Translations under genes and position numbers: made by a program
The notes under the pieces: model-generated
What the model was told of the DNA's origin: nothing
The model's database searches: none
The model's input: the letters and a program-made list of their open reading frames with translations, nothing else
Part shown: positions 34,359 to 46,310 of the stretch, piece after piece
How the letters are laid out: each line of letters starts with the position of its first letter
Position numbering within the stretch: the first letter of the stretch is position 1
Assembly (NCBI RefSeq): GCF_029407905.1
Contig: NC_073625.1
Location: forward strand, 175,418,240-175,482,239
Direction: 5' to 3'
DNA length: 64,000 nt
From: Bubalus kerabau
Taxonomy: Eukaryota > Chordata > Mammalia > Artiodactyla > Bovidae

Positions 34359-34565
34359 GTGTGTTCAATTGCTCAGTCATGTCCAACCCTCTGAAACCCC
34401 ATGGACTATAGCCCACCAGGCTCCTCTGTCCATTAAAATTTTCATGCAAGAATATTGGAGTGGATTCTTATTTCTTCCTCCAGGGGATCTTCCCAACCCA
34501 GAGATTGAACCCACATGTCCTGCATTGGTAGGCAGATTCTTTACCATCTGAGCCATCTGGGAAGT
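34359..34565 (-). mobile_element. Bov-tA SINE, antisense
   Basis: 'tgttcaattgctcagtcatg' to 'gagccatctgggaagttg'; moderately diverged. Confidence 0.92.
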
Positions 34566-35295
34566 TGTTTAAGTATTATTGTGAGTATGTCCCTTTTTCA
34601 ATCTGTATCTTCTCTAGCATTAGCTGGAGAAAGGTTCTATAGGGGCCTGAATCTCAGCAAACTTTCCAGGAAGAAGCTACAGAGAATTGTCCTCAGGACA
34701 TGAGATCAGGATTGATCAAATCCACACTGTTTCCATTGGGAAGAGCCTGGGGGGTTAAATACAGAGAAGTTTCATGTAGCACAAGGAACACTTCAAAGCA
34801 GCTGGAAGTTTTGCCTACCAAACCGTTAAAACTAATCAGATATTTCGCTAAAGCTTGTCCAAACCACTTTGGTCTGGAGACAAGGTTGGAAATCTCCTGG
34901 AGAAGCAGTCTCTTTCTAAAGTTTGCTTTTTCTCTTTCTAGGGAGGATGAAAATAGTAAACAAACAGCAATGTGACCTTGATAAAGTGATTTTATCCCCA
35001 GTAATCAGGCTGGAAGGAGGTTGGCATGTTGTTTTCCTGTTTGCTGATCTCTGTTCTGGAAACCCTGGATGCTGTTTCCCCGACATTTCACTCCTCCCAC
35101 CAGTTTCTTGCCTGAGTCACTGATGCATCTTCATCTTTCCCTCTTCTCCTGCCCCCACCTGCACACTCCGATCTACAATCCAGCCAGCAGCAGTTAGTGG
35201 CAGCATCGGGGTGGGGGTGGGGGGAGGCGGTGTCCTGGGAATATGTGGACAACCCAGTCCCTCCTAGGTAAGGGAAGAAAGGGCAAACTGAACAT
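34566..35295. other. Unique sequence with a G-rich tract
   Basis: G-runs of 4, 5, 6, 2 and 2 separated by single bases at 35208-35230. No gene recognised. Confidence 0.45.
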
Positions 35296-35308
35296 GCGCC
35301 AAAGCCAA

Positions 35309-35500
35309 AGTGAAGTGAAGTGAAGTCGTTCAGTCGTGCCTGACTCTTTGCGACCCCGTGGATAGTAGCCTGCACCAAGCTCCTCCGTCCATGGGATTTT
35401 CAAGGCATGAGTACTGGAGTGGGTTGCCATTTCCTTCTCCAGGGAATCTTTCCAACCCAGGGATCGAACCCAGGTCTCTCACATGGTAGACAGATGCTTT
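35309..35500 (-). mobile_element. Bov-tA SINE, antisense
   Basis: Begins with tandem 'gtgaa' units, then 'gtcgttcagtcgtgcctgac'. Duplication gc(g/a)ccaaagccaa at 35296-35308 and 35501-35513. The reversed SINE head is missing at its right end. Confidence 0.93.
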
Positions 35501-35559
35501 GCACCAAAGCCAAGGTATCCAAAATATCCAACGAGCTCCTATTCTCAAAATATACTGTT

Positions 35560-36010
35560 CTGGCCTAGGTGGTTTCGCTGGAAAACTCTACCAAAGGATT
35601 TAGGAAGAAATAATACCAATTACACAAATTCTTAAAGAACATAGAAATGGCAGCAATAAAAAGGAACAAAATACTGACACATGTAAAGACATGAATGCAT
35701 CTGAAAAGCATTATGGTGAGTTTAAAAGCCAGGCACAAAAGGCTTCATAGTGTATGATCCAGTTTATTCAACATTCTGAAAAAGACAAAATTATAGGGAG
35801 AGGTAGAAGATCTGTGGTTTCCAGAAGCTGGAGGTGGGAGGAGGAGATGGTTGCAAAGAGGCACACAGAACCTTTTGGGGTGATGGAATTACTCAGTATA
35901 TTGATTGTAGTGTGGCTATGACTGTATACATTTATCAAAATTGAGATGTACACTTAAAACGGGTGGATTTCACTGTATTAAATTATACCTGGAATATACT
36001 GACTTAAAAA
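35560..36010 (+). mobile_element. Old L1 3' fragment
   Basis: 'aactctaccaaaggatttag' (ORF2), then 3' UTR marks 'gtatgatccagtttattcaa', 'gacaaaattatagggagagg', 'gtacacttaaaacgggtgga', 'aattatacctggaatata'. Confidence 0.8.
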
Positions 36011-36115
36011 AGGAAAATCCTAACTTTGAAAGCATTAATTTCAATTTATTTAAAACTAACTTTAAAAAACACATTATTTATTATTAAATAATTATTATTT
36101 AAAAACACAGTATTT

Positions 36116-36416
36116 CAGATCAGATCAGATCAGTCGCTCAGTCGTGTCTGACTCTTTGCGACCCCATGAATCGCAGCACGCCAGGCCTCCCTGTCCCTCA
36201 CCAACTCCCGGAGTTCACTCAGACTCACGTCCATTGAGTCAGTGATGCCATCCAGCCATCTCACCCTCTGTCGTCCCCTTCTCCTCCTGCCCCCCAATCC
36301 CTCCCAGCATCAGAGTCTTTTCCAATGAGTCAACTCTTCGCATGAGGTGGCCAAAGTACTGGAGTTTCAGCTTTAGCATCATTCCTTCCAAAGAAATCCC
36401 GGGGCTGATGTCCTTC
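36116..36416 (-). mobile_element. BovB 3' end, antisense
   Basis: Starts with four CAGAT units (reversed BovB tail) at 36116-36134, then 'cagtcgctcagtcgtgtctg', 'ccaactcccggagttcactc', 'tgtcgtccccttctcctcc', 'gcatcagagtcttttccaa'. Little diverged. Confidence 0.95.
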
Positions 36417-36442
36417 TATTAATATATATGTATGCACTTTAT

Positions 36443-36708
36443 TGGAGAAGGCAATGGCACCCCATTCCAGTACTCTTGCCTGGAAAATCCCATGGATGGA
36501 GGAGCCTGGTGGGCTGTAGTCCATGGGGTCGCTGAGGGTTGGACACGACTGAAAGACTTCACTTTCACTTCTCACTTTTGTGCATTGGAGAAGGAAATGG
36601 CAACCCACTCCAGTGTTCTTGCCTGGAGAATCCCAGGGACCGGGGAGCCTGGTGGGCTGCTGTCTATGAGGTCACACAGAGTCGGACACAACTGAAGTGA
36701 CTTAGCAG
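36443..36708 (+). mobile_element. Bov-A2 SINE
   Basis: Dimer with a short AGC tail. Duplication (t/c)atgca(c/t)tttat at 36431-36442 and 36709-36720. Confidence 0.94.
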
Positions 36709-36720
36709 CATGCATTTTAT

Positions 36721-37429
36721 ACATACATGTATATGTACATATGTATGTTCACATATACACATTCTTTTTCTTCTCTTGCTACCATGTTACCATAGCATCC
36801 TCAATGTTGGGAATAAGAACGCTTCTCCCCTGGGCTCCCTGTCTCTAGTTGCCCTTGCTCTCACCCATCTCTTTCATCTCAGGCAAGTGGATCTTCCCTA
36901 AGCTCAGTTTTGTGCATAGACACAGCAATAACTCAACCAAGGTCAGAGTTAAGTCCTGCCCTCAGGAAACTCACAGCTTAGCAGGCCTCAAGGGGATCTA
37001 TGCTACTGACAGGCAATAGGTTTGTGAATCATGTTGTCTTTCTAATATAGTAGAGATACTTTGAGGATTCAACTGATAAAATGCATGTGGAGAGCATTTT
37101 CCACACCTAAGTACCTAAGAAGACCCCAACAGAAATGAAAATCACTGTTATTTTTATCAATATTTCCACTCTTCACTTCCTATCAAAAGGCTCCATTTGA
37201 TTTTCCTGTTAATAGGTACCATTTCTGGAAATAAACTAGCCCTGTCCCTGTCATCACCTGCAGAGTTGAGCAAGGAATGAGTGGGAATCTTACATTGTAT
37301 GTATACTGAGGCATGAAGACTCTCAAGTGATAATCAGTTAATTCTTCTGACATGGTTCTGGTATCATCTTTACTGTGTCCAGGTCCAAGGAATGCCACCA
37401 CTAGTCTTACATGTTTCAATTATGAACAA
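36721..37429. other. Unique sequence
   Basis: No gene or repeat family recognised. Confidence 0.4.
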
Positions 37430-37545
37430 ATATTCTTCGAGCACCTAAGATATACCAAACATTCTTCTGTGTACTGAGGATTCAGCAGTGAACAAAACTC
37501 CCTGCCTCAAGTGTCCTGCTTTTTCATTCTAATCCAAAGTGATCT
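37430..37545. mobile_element. Ancient interspersed repeat trace
   Basis: 'cttcgagcacctaagatata', 'ggattcagcagtgaacaaaa', 'ctccctgcctcaagtg'. Family unassigned. Confidence 0.4.
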
Positions 37546-39209
37546 AATGTAAAAGAGGGACTTCACTGGGGTAGGACCATATGGCCAGAGTTTCAGACAC
37601 TTCCTCTACCTCAACAAAAGCAGGGGATTTGAATCTATTTTATATCCTGGGAACTAACTTAAGATTTTCAACCAAATATTCTGCATCTAAAAACAAAAAC
37701 ATTAAACCAGTGAACCATGTCCCAGAGTCTGTGCCTCCCAACTTGAAGCAAGCTTCATGAGTTTGTGGGTTCATATTGGAGGTATGGAGGCAGCTGATGA
37801 TGGGGAGAGGCCCCATGGAGCCCCAGACTCAACCAGGGTCTTGTTTCTGCCATTCAGCCATGCTGATGTGTGCGGGAATGATGCGGTGAGGTCAGGAGGG
37901 ATTGATTTAATTTCTTTTTCCAGAGGGTGCCTGTGACTTTAGAAGAGAAACAAGGGCCCAACTTACCCAAGGTGCTAAGCCATGATGTGATTTTCTGATT
38001 TCTTCCTCGCCACTTTGGAGAGAAAAACAGTTTCAGCACCAAGGACAGTGCCAGAATGTTTAAACTAGGAACTGTTCTTCAAGGGGAGACTCAGCAAGAT
38101 AATTTAACTTCATGACCCCCACCCGTGTGAAAGCTGTACCTACATCTTTCCAGTTGATGAAAATCCCAATTCTACATCTAGGCTTCTTTGGGTCCCCGTC
38201 TTACTAGAAAATCAGACTCTGCCACACTTAATCATTTCCCATCTAATTTGAACATCCTCCTTTGATTCAGAGGTAAAATTAGCCTTAATAACATGCTAAA
38301 TATAAAGGTACACCACTCACCTCCAGGACATGACAAATGAAAAGAGAGCTGAAGGACCCTAATATTTTCTGTGTTCTCTACTAAATGCTAATAAAGCAGC
38401 CAATAAACCACACTTAGAGATACTGGAGTTTTGCTAGTAACGGGGGGAGTTCTGCAAAAGGAATCACCTCAGAGGTCAAGGTGAAAGTTTACCCCTACAG
38501 TGTAAGAAGGAGACACTATGAAACAGTGTGATGGACACCTACATCTGGCCTCCAAAATTCCTCAATGTCCTGGCCACACCCTTGGCTGGTCACTTTAATT
38601 CCCCAGCCACAGTTTTGTTTGTTTTTTTTTTCTTTCTTGGGTGAAATGACCATAGTGTCTCCCTTCCTTCAGGATCATAGGGGGATGAAATGAGAAAACA
38701 GGCATGAAATCATCCAGGACAGGACTAGGTGCATAAGTAGGCACCAGAAGTATTACATTATATCCTCCACACTTGGAAGACATTGTTTCTCTTCAGAGTA
38801 GATTGATATGGTTTCTAAGTGGCTTATTAATGACCATTCAGAAAGCATAAGCCTCTCCTTCCATCTGCTGACTTTCTGCAAAGGCAGGCAGACAGGTTTG
38901 TGCCAGGTTCTCAGCCCAGTCTTATCTAAACTGACCCTTGGCACCATCAACTCCACATGCTCCAGTGAAGTCAGAAACAGGTCAGTAAGTTTTGCATAGG
39001 TGTCCAAGATGGCTCTTCCAAATCACCAGTTTCTCAATTACAAAGGAAATGAGCCTGAAAAATGTCTATAGCTTAATCATTAAAAGTGCTTTAGCTGAGA
39101 ACCAAAATCCATAGTGTTCTTCCCTTGACTAGAAAGTGATGGCTAAGCATTTACCACACTGAGTATTGTGCTACACTGAACTACACTGAGTATTCGTTCA
39201 TTCTGGATT
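37546..39209. other. Unique sequence, no gene seen
   Basis: Includes a T-run at 38619-38630. ORFs are at most 84 codons and unrecognised. Confidence 0.4.
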
Positions 39210-39302
39210 GAAAGTGAAAGTCACTCAGTCGTGTCCAACTCTTTGCAGCCCCATGGACTATACAGTCCATGGAATTCTTCAGGCCAGAATACTGGAGTGG
39301 CT
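39210..39302 (-). mobile_element. Bov-A fragment, antisense
   Basis: 'gaaagtgaaagtcactcagt' to 'cagaatactggagtggctt', with an internal deletion. Confidence 0.85.
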
Positions 39303-39339
39303 TGTATTAATTGCCCACTCTGTGCCAAGCACAGCTCCT

Positions 39340-39600
39340 ACTGGCCTTGGGTCTTTGTCTGGTGGGATACCCCTTGTTCTTAGAGACTCATCTCAGGTAT
39401 CACCTCCTCCTCCAGGGAGCCTTCACTGCCTCAGGGTGACCTGGGGCCGCTCTCTGTGTCCCCCTTGTCTCCTTCACCCAACCAAGCTCCCTAAGAACAG
39501 GATCTGAGCCTGACATTTTTTTGGCTCCAGTGTCTGGCACAAAGCCTGAAATGGAATTCAGCTGCAAGCAGTCTGTTGAATGTTGAATGAACATGCATGA
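39340..39600 (+). mobile_element. L2 LINE 3' fragment
   Basis: 'cctccagggagccttcactg', 'aagctccctaagaacaggat', 'ctccagtgtctggcacaaag', 'ttgaatgttgaatgaa'. Confidence 0.75.
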
Positions 39601-40879
39601 GATCTCCTAGTTTAAAAATATTCAAAGTCTATTCCATAGAATCCTGGTTCCAGGGGTTATTACTAGCTATGATATGAAAAAAGATTTTTGTGCTCACTTA
39701 AGTTTGAGAAATTGCAACCTTAAAGAAGTTTCCTTGTTACGGAATTCTGAGAACTATATGCCATGCTTAGTGCCCTGTGAATTTCTGAGGATAAACCAAC
39801 ATCAAGGCCTATCAAATTTGTTTAAACTTGGGACACCAAGTCGGTGCAGATGGGGCAGGGGGCAGTGCTGAGAAAGAAGATGGAGAACCTCAGGCGACTA
39901 GGGTTCTCTGGAACACACTTCAGAAAACACTGTCCTGGACTGGCTTGCATCTCAAAAATTTAAGAATCTGAAAGAGGAAGCAAAGCATGCTGTCCCTAGG
40001 AGAGATGGCATATGGGGAGCTTGAGGAGATGGGCCAAGCATCCCAACCGTCCCTCCTCTATTGGAATGAGGAAACACAGGTCACTGTCACAGGAGCCCGT
40101 AACCAGGGAGCTGAGTTTCTTCTGCTTACAAATCTGGGGTTTCATCTGCACAAGCTTCCCTGGAAATGCAAATTGAGAGCAGCTGGCAAGTCCCCATCAA
40201 CAGCTGGACAACCTAGTTCCCATATAGTCTCCTTATCAGGAAAATGCTTCTGAAGGCATTTAAGCCTTCTAAGAAACCTCCTTATCAGAAAAAGGCATTG
40301 CTGTTCAGAGGGGATGTTTGGGAAGGAAAACTCAGGTGTGGAAGCATGGTTGTGGTGTCTCTGCCATCATTCCTTCTATCTTGTCCATCTTCCCCACTGT
40401 GCTATGCACATTCCCCTGTGGCCTCTTGTCACTTATGGGCCAAATGCATTTGTATTCTCCAGGCAAAGCTCCAGGCAAAGCTGCTGATGGTCTCAGCTCA
40501 CAACCATCCCCATTGCTAGGCCAGCCCTTCATTTCTGATCAGCTCTGGGCTCTTGGCACTTTGTAAACAGATTTCTCCTGGATCAAGGGCTGAAAGCTGG
40601 TCCAGTCAACAGCACACCTCTCCCTTCCCTCTGCAGGAGGTGCCACACCACATTGCTTCTTCCACCAGAGGTAGGGCAGAGCCTCACTGGCTGGAGAAGG
40701 ACTCTGGCCACACAGATGCCATGATGGGCATGTCCAGGACAAATCCTCTCTGACAGTATTGCCGGCTGCACCAATGGGGGAGATGCAGGCAGAACCACTT
40801 CCTGAGTCTTTCACAGCAACACAGAATGAAACTACACATGAGAGCCCTCTGAAAACATCTGTGTTTGCTCACACTTGCA
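39601..40879. other. Unique sequence with overlapping short ORFs
   Basis: ORFs up to 91 codons overlap on both strands at 40.2-40.9 kb. No recognisable protein and no repeat family. Confidence 0.4.
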
Positions 40880-41060
40880 GAGCAGGGCTTAAGTGCATAG
40901 ACTTTGCAATGGACTGTCTGGGTTCAGCTGCATCCTTGAGCAGGTTACTTCACCTCTCTGTACCTCAGTCTTCTCATCTGCAAAATAGGGATAACAATGA
41001 ACCTGATTCCGTTGATCAACCACATGTAAAACACTTAAAATAGTGCCAGACACTTAGTGA
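40880..41060 (+). mobile_element. MIR SINE
   Basis: 'gactgtctgggttcagctgc', 'gcaggttacttcacctctct', 'gtacctcagtcttctcatct', 'gcaaaatagggataac'. A well-preserved MIR. Confidence 0.9.
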
Positions 41061-41429
41061 CCTAGCCACTATCACTACTCTCCTTGGAGGCAAATTTCCT
41101 GAGTGGAAAGCTCTGGGGTGTTCCCCACACCCAGAACTCAGCCTAAAGGGGAGAAGGGTTAAGTATTTGGAAACCACTTGGTTGCTTAAAGCCAAATCCA
41201 GAATGCAAATGTTAGTCTGCAGACACTGACCCCTCATTTGATGAGGTTTGTGGGTGCAGCAGGGTCAGAGGGCTTCTTTCTGGAAAGGGGAGTGATCCAG
41301 AGCATTTAAGAAAGGAAGAGCAAATGTCGCTGTCCACCAGGGACTTGGCTTATCTCAGGCAGCAATATGCAATTGAAACATATTGTAATAATTGTGCCCA
41401 GTTGGTTCTACCTCCAAATATATCTCTGA
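41061..41429. other. Unique sequence
   Basis: No gene or repeat family recognised. Confidence 0.4.
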
Positions 41430-42040
41430 CTACTTTTATCCTTCTCTACTGCCCCATCCATGTCCTTCCTCTATCCTATCTTATCTGTGCCGTGGTCGCC
41501 ATGCCCTCTTCATTTACTTGTTTCCTCCACAGTCAGCATCGGGTAGGGGATGGGGGGAGCGGCCCTTGAGACACATTCATCAGATCAGGTATCTCCTGCT
41601 GAAATCCCGCCTTGCCTTCCAAGGGCCTTGCCTTCCAGGTCCCTGCCCCCAGGTCAGTTGTTTTCTCTCCTGCTCTCTCCTCAGGCTCCTGCTGTGCAGC
41701 CCTTCACTCCGTCATCAGGTTCCTCAGCCTCGTGTGGTCCTGTACACATGCTCCGCTGCCCAGAAGGCTCTCCCTCCTCAGCACGTGGGTCTCCTCAGAC
41801 CTTCTCTGACCACTCTCCTCAGTCTAAATCAAACCCCCGTTACATTCCTCTCTCCTGCCTCTGCCTTTCATTCTTGGCACTTATCATGAGTTATCTTGCA
41901 TTTATTAATGTAATTAGCTCTCTGTTGTGCACACCTCCCAGCACACTCCAAGCTCCTAAAACCACAGAGCGCGTCTGTCCTATTTCCCACTGTGTCTTCT
42001 GTGCTGACCTCAGCTCCATAAATACTGGTTGAATGAATAA
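41430..42040 (+). mobile_element. L2 LINE 3' fragment
   Basis: Clear from about 41740: 'ccttctctgaccactctcct', 'ggcacttatcatgagttatc', 'ccataaatactggttgaatg'. The left part is weaker. The 165-codon ORF here is L2-derived and not a gene. Confidence 0.7.
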
Positions 42041-42599
42041 AACCAATATGGTCTCCGAGATCAGAGGCAGCCAGCAGAAGAACCCTCTCGGGCTCCAAGC
42101 ACTGCAGCAAGGACCACCCCAAAACTCCCCAGACTGGGTGGAGCTGGTTTGAGGGAAAATCTAATTTTATAGGAGTTATCCAGTGGCTTGTAACATAACG
42201 TGGCCCAAGAGGTCTTTGTGGAGATGACATACTGGTGGTCTGAGAATCCAGTGAAATCACAAACATATTTTTCCTTCCTGCAGTGTTAGCAACTAATTTG
42301 TTTTTCACTTTAATGCCTAGACTTTTAGATGAAAATCTGAAAGATCCAGCATGGCATAGCCCACTGGACCTATACTACCCGCCTTTCCCAGGTAACTTTG
42401 AGCTTCCCACCGTCGTCATTGTGCCTCATTCATTGTTTTGGACTCATGGGGTTTTTTTGTAGCTCTTCTATATTCCCATGTCTTATATCTATATTGTGAA
42501 ATTTTAACTGTGAGCTACATGTTGACAGACACAAGCAAAGTTTTACTGGATACAAATTATTTTTTAAATTAAAAAGTATTTTATATGCCTTTGGCTTTG
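42041..42599. other. Unique sequence
   Basis: No gene recognised. The right part may already be degraded L1. Confidence 0.35.
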
Positions 42600-43694
42600 A
42601 CTTACATAAATATATGTGTGTGTGTGTATATATATATCTAGCATATATTTCAAATATGCAATATAGTAGTATTGACTATAGTCACTGTGATGTACATTAC
42701 ATCTCCAGGGCTTATCTTCTAACTGGATATTTGTACCTTTTAATCCCCTTCAGCCATTTCACCCCCTTCCACACCCCAACTCTGGCAAACACCAACCTGT
42801 TCTCTGCATCTATTATGGGGGAAGTTGTTTGTTTATTTTAGCCTTTTGTTTTTGTTTTTATTTTTTTGTTTTTAGAGACCACATATAAGTGAGGTTGTAT
42901 GGTATTTATTGTTCTCTGACTGACATTTCACGTAGCATGATGCCTTAGAGGTCCATCCATGTCGTCAAAAATGACAAAATTTCATTCTTTTCTATGGCTG
43001 AAAAACAGTGTATCTATATCGCAACTTCTTTATCCATTATTCCATTGATGGACACCTCATTTTTTTCTGTAGCTTGGCTGTTACAAATGAAAATGTGAAC
43101 GCACATATCTTTCACAGTTTGTATTTTTATTTTCTTCATATACATACCCAGAAGTGGAATTATTGGATCACGTGGTAGTTCTACTCTTAATTTTTTTTTA
43201 GGAACCTCTATACCATTTTCCACAGTGAATTGACTACTTTGCATTCTATTAACAGTGCACAAGGGTTCCCTTTCCCCACGTCCTCTCCAATGCTTGTAAT
43301 TTTTTGTCTTTTTGCTAATAATTAAATGTGAGGTGTGTCTTGGGTGGCGTCTTGCTATGGTTTTGATGTACATTTCCCTGGTGATGGTGATGCTGAGCAT
43401 CTTCTCAGGTGCTTGTTGCTCATCTGTATGTCATCTTCAGAAAAATGTCAATTCAGGTCCTCTGCCCATTTTAAAATCAGATGGCTTCTTTTTCTTTTTA
43501 AACGATTGAGTTCCATAAGTTCTTTATATATTTTAGATATGAACCCCTTATCAAGTATATGGTTTGCAAATATTTTCTCCGGTTCCACCAGTTGCCTTTT
43601 CATTTTGTTGATGGTTTCCTTTGCTATGCAGGAGATTCTGATTTTGTTGTAGTGCCACTTGTTTATTTTTGCCTTTGTTGTTTTTGCTTTTGGT

Positions 43695-43954
43695 TGCTGC
43701 TAAGTCGCTTCAGTCGTGTCCGACTCTGTGCAACCCCATAGACGGCAGCCCACCAAGCTCCCCCGTCCCTGGAATTCTCCAGACAAGAACACTGGAGTGG
43801 GTTGCCATTTCCTTCTCCAATGCATGAAAGAGAAAAGTGAAAGTGAAGTCGCTCAGTCGTGTCTGACTCTTCGAGACCCCATGGACTGCAGCCTACCAGG
43901 CTCCTCCATCCATGGATTTTCCAGGCAAGATTACTGGAGTGGGGTGCCATTGCC
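43695..43954 (-). mobile_element. Bov-A2 SINE in L1
   Basis: Antisense dimer from 'tgctgctaagtcgcttcagt' to 'ggtgccattgcc'. Flanks share tggt only, so the duplication is short or eroded. Confidence 0.94.
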
Positions 43955-44100
43955 TGGTATTCAAATCCAAAAAATCATCACTAAGAGTGATGTTGAAGAG
44001 CTTTACTGCCTATGTTTTCTTCTAGGAGTCTTATGCTTTCAAGTCTTATAGTCAAGTCTTTAATTTGAAATATTTCAAGTTAATTTTTGTGTATGGTATA

Positions 44101-44299
44101 GAAGAAAGTGAAAGTAAAGTTGCTCAGTTGTGTCCAGGTCTTTGCCTACCAGGATCCTCCGTCCATGGGATTTTCCAGGCAAGAGTGCTGAAATGGGTTG
44201 CCATTTCCTTCTCCAGGGGATCTTCCCAACCCGAGAATCAAACCCGAGTCTCCCACACTGCAGACAGATGCTTAGCCATCTGAGCCACCAGGGAAGTCA
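44101..44299 (-). mobile_element. Bov-tA SINE in L1
   Basis: 'gaaagtgaaagtaaagttgc' to 'gagccaccagggaagtc'. Duplication tatggtata at 44092-44100 and 44300-44308. Confidence 0.95.
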
Positions 44300-44349
44300 T
44301 ATGGTATAAGATGGTGATCATTCTTTTGCATGTAGCTATTCAGTTTTCC

Positions 44350-44628
44350 TGGAGAAGGCAATGGCAACCCACTCTAGTACTCTCGCCTGGAAAAACCCAT
44401 GGACGGAGGAGCCTGGTAGGCTGCAGTCCATGGGGTCGCTAGGAGTCAGACATGACTGAGCGACTTCACTTTCACTTTTCTCTTTCACGCATTGGAGAAG
44501 GAAATGGCAACCCACTCCAGTGTTCTTGCCTGGAGAATTCCAGGGATGGGGGAGCCTGGTGGGCTGCCGTCTATGGGGTTGCACAGAGTCGGACATGACT
44601 GAAGCGACTTAGCAGCAGCAGCAGCAGC
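44350..44628 (+). mobile_element. Bov-A2 SINE in L1
   Basis: Dimer with AGC tail. Perfect 12-bp duplication attcagttttcc at 44338-44349 and 44629-44640. Confidence 0.97.
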
Positions 44629-44793
44629 ATTCAGTTTTCCCAGCGCAATTAATTGTTTTTCCCCCATTGTATATATTTGATTCCTTTGTTATAAATTAAT
44701 TGACCTTACACATGTGAATTTATTTCTGGGCTCTGTTCTGTTCCATTGATCTATGTGTCTGTTTTTATGCCAATCCATCCTGTTTTAATTACT

Positions 44794-45057
44794 GCTAAGT
44801 CACGTCAGTCGTGTTCGACTCTGTGTGACCCCACAGATGGCAGCCCACCAGGCTCCCCCATCCCTGGGATTCTCCAGGCGAGAACACTGGAGTGGGTTGC
44901 CATTTCCTTCTCCAATGCATGAAAGTGAAAAGTGAAAGTGAAGTTGCTCAGTCGTGTGCGACTCTTAGCGACCCCATGGACTGCAGCCTACCAGGCTCCT
45001 CCGTCCATGGGAGTTTCCGGGCAAGAGTACTGAAGTGGGTCGTTAGTGCCTTCTCCG
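44794..45057 (-). mobile_element. Bov-A2 SINE in L1
   Basis: Antisense dimer. Perfect 12-bp duplication gttttaattact at 44782-44793 and 45058-45069. Confidence 0.97.
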
Positions 45058-45459
45058 GTTTTAATTACTATATCTTCATAATATCATTTGAAATCAAAGA
45101 ACTTAATGTTTCAAGCTTTGTTCTTTTTTCTCAAGATTGCTTTTGCTCTTTGGGGGTCTTTTACAATTCCATACAAATTTTAGGGTTTTTTTCTATTTCT
45201 GTGAAAAATGCCATTGGTATTTACATCAATATTGCATTGAACTTGTAGATTGCTTTAGGTAGTATGGTCATTTTGACAATATTATTCAGGTTTTTTGTGT
45301 CTTCTTCATTTCTTTCATGAGTATCTTATAGTTTTTAGTGTATAAGTTTTTGCCTCCTTAGTTAAGTTTATTCCTAGATCTTTTGTGTTTGAATCAATTG
45401 TAAATGGCTTTACTTTTTAATTTTCTCTTTCCATTAGCTCATTATTAGTGTATGGAAGG

Positions 45460-45729
45460 GAGAAGGCAATGGCACCCCACTCCAGTAATCTTGCCTGGAA
45501 AATCCCATGGATGGAGGAGCCTGGTAGGCTGTAGTCCATGGGGTCGCTGAGGGTCAGACACGACTGACTGACTTCACTTTCATTTTTCACTTTCATGCAT
45601 TGGAGAAGGAAATGGCAACCCACTCCAGTGTTCTTGCCTGGAGAATTCCAGGGATGGGGGAGCCTGGTGGGCTGCTGTCTATGGGGGTCACACAGAGTCG
45701 GACACGACTGAAGTGAGTTAGCAGCAGCA
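45460..45729 (+). mobile_element. Bov-A2 SINE in L1
   Basis: Dimer with AGC tail. Perfect 12-bp duplication gtgtatggaagg at 45448-45459 and 45730-45741. Confidence 0.97.
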
Positions 45730-45833
45730 GTGTATGGAAGGAAATACAACAGGTTTCTGTGTCTTGATTTTTTATCCTACTACTTTACCAAATTCTGTTA
45801 TTAGTTCTAATAGGATTTTTGTTTATTTTTTGG

Positions 45834-45864
45834 CTGTGTGTGTATGTGTGTGTGTGTGTGTGTG
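45834..45864. repeat. (TG)n microsatellite
   Basis: About 15 TG units with one TA step, at the right edge of the L1. Confidence 0.9.
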
Positions 45865-45959
45865 CATGGTCTTTCTTCACCCCTCTTTTTTTTTCCCCTG
45901 ATGCCATGGGCAAAACCCAGAAAGCCATTGCCTCATACCTCAGCTTTTTGTTGAGTAGA

Positions 45960-46310
45960 TGTAAAACCATGGATTCACTCACTCACATCCTAGCTCCATT
46001 ATTTATCACAGTGTGACCTGGGCCACAATACTCAAACTCTCAGATTCTAGCTCGTTATTTGTAAAAATTGCCTAACGAAAACCTAGGACAAGTTGTTGAA
46101 CCTCTCTGTACCTCAGTTCCCTTATATATAATAGTACCTCCTTCACAGTTTCACTCTGAGAATTCAATGTTTGAATACACATAAAATTCTTCAGAGAGTG
46201 TCTGACCAAGCGTAAGCTCTCAATGCTGCTGCAAGGATTTTAAATTAGATGATACACATGAAAGCACTCAAGAGAGTGCTGAATATATTGTAGGTGCACA
46301 ACAAAGGCTG
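45960..46310 (+). mobile_element. Two MIR SINEs in tandem, diverged
   Basis: First copy: 'tcacagtgtgacctgggcca', 'aacctctctgtacctcagtt', 'gagaattcaatgtttgaata'. Second 3' part: 'ttaaattagatgatacacat', 'gaaagcactcaagag', 'attgtaggtgcacaac'. Confidence 0.65.

Larger units (their letters stand above)
42600..45825 (-). mobile_element. L1 ORF2/3' UTR, antisense, with five SINEs inside
   Basis: L1 segments on the minus strand: 42600-43694, 43955-44100, 44300-44349, 44629-44793, 45058-45459 and 45730-45825. Reverse translation at 43014-43400 gives ORF2 C-terminal text (HWRGRGEREPLCTV, LPRDPIIPLLGMY). A TG/TA microsatellite lies at 42611-42637. Stops break the frame; this is an older L1 than the one at 58.7 kb. 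Confidence 0.9.

Noticed and set aside
41392..42032. 165- and 160-codon overlapping ORFs
   Set aside because: Most of the sequence is an L2 3' fragment, and the Ser/Pro/Leu-rich text reflects its pyrimidine-rich composition.
43014..43400. 128-codon minus-strand ORF
   Set aside because: L1 ORF2 C-terminal residue, part of the nested L1.
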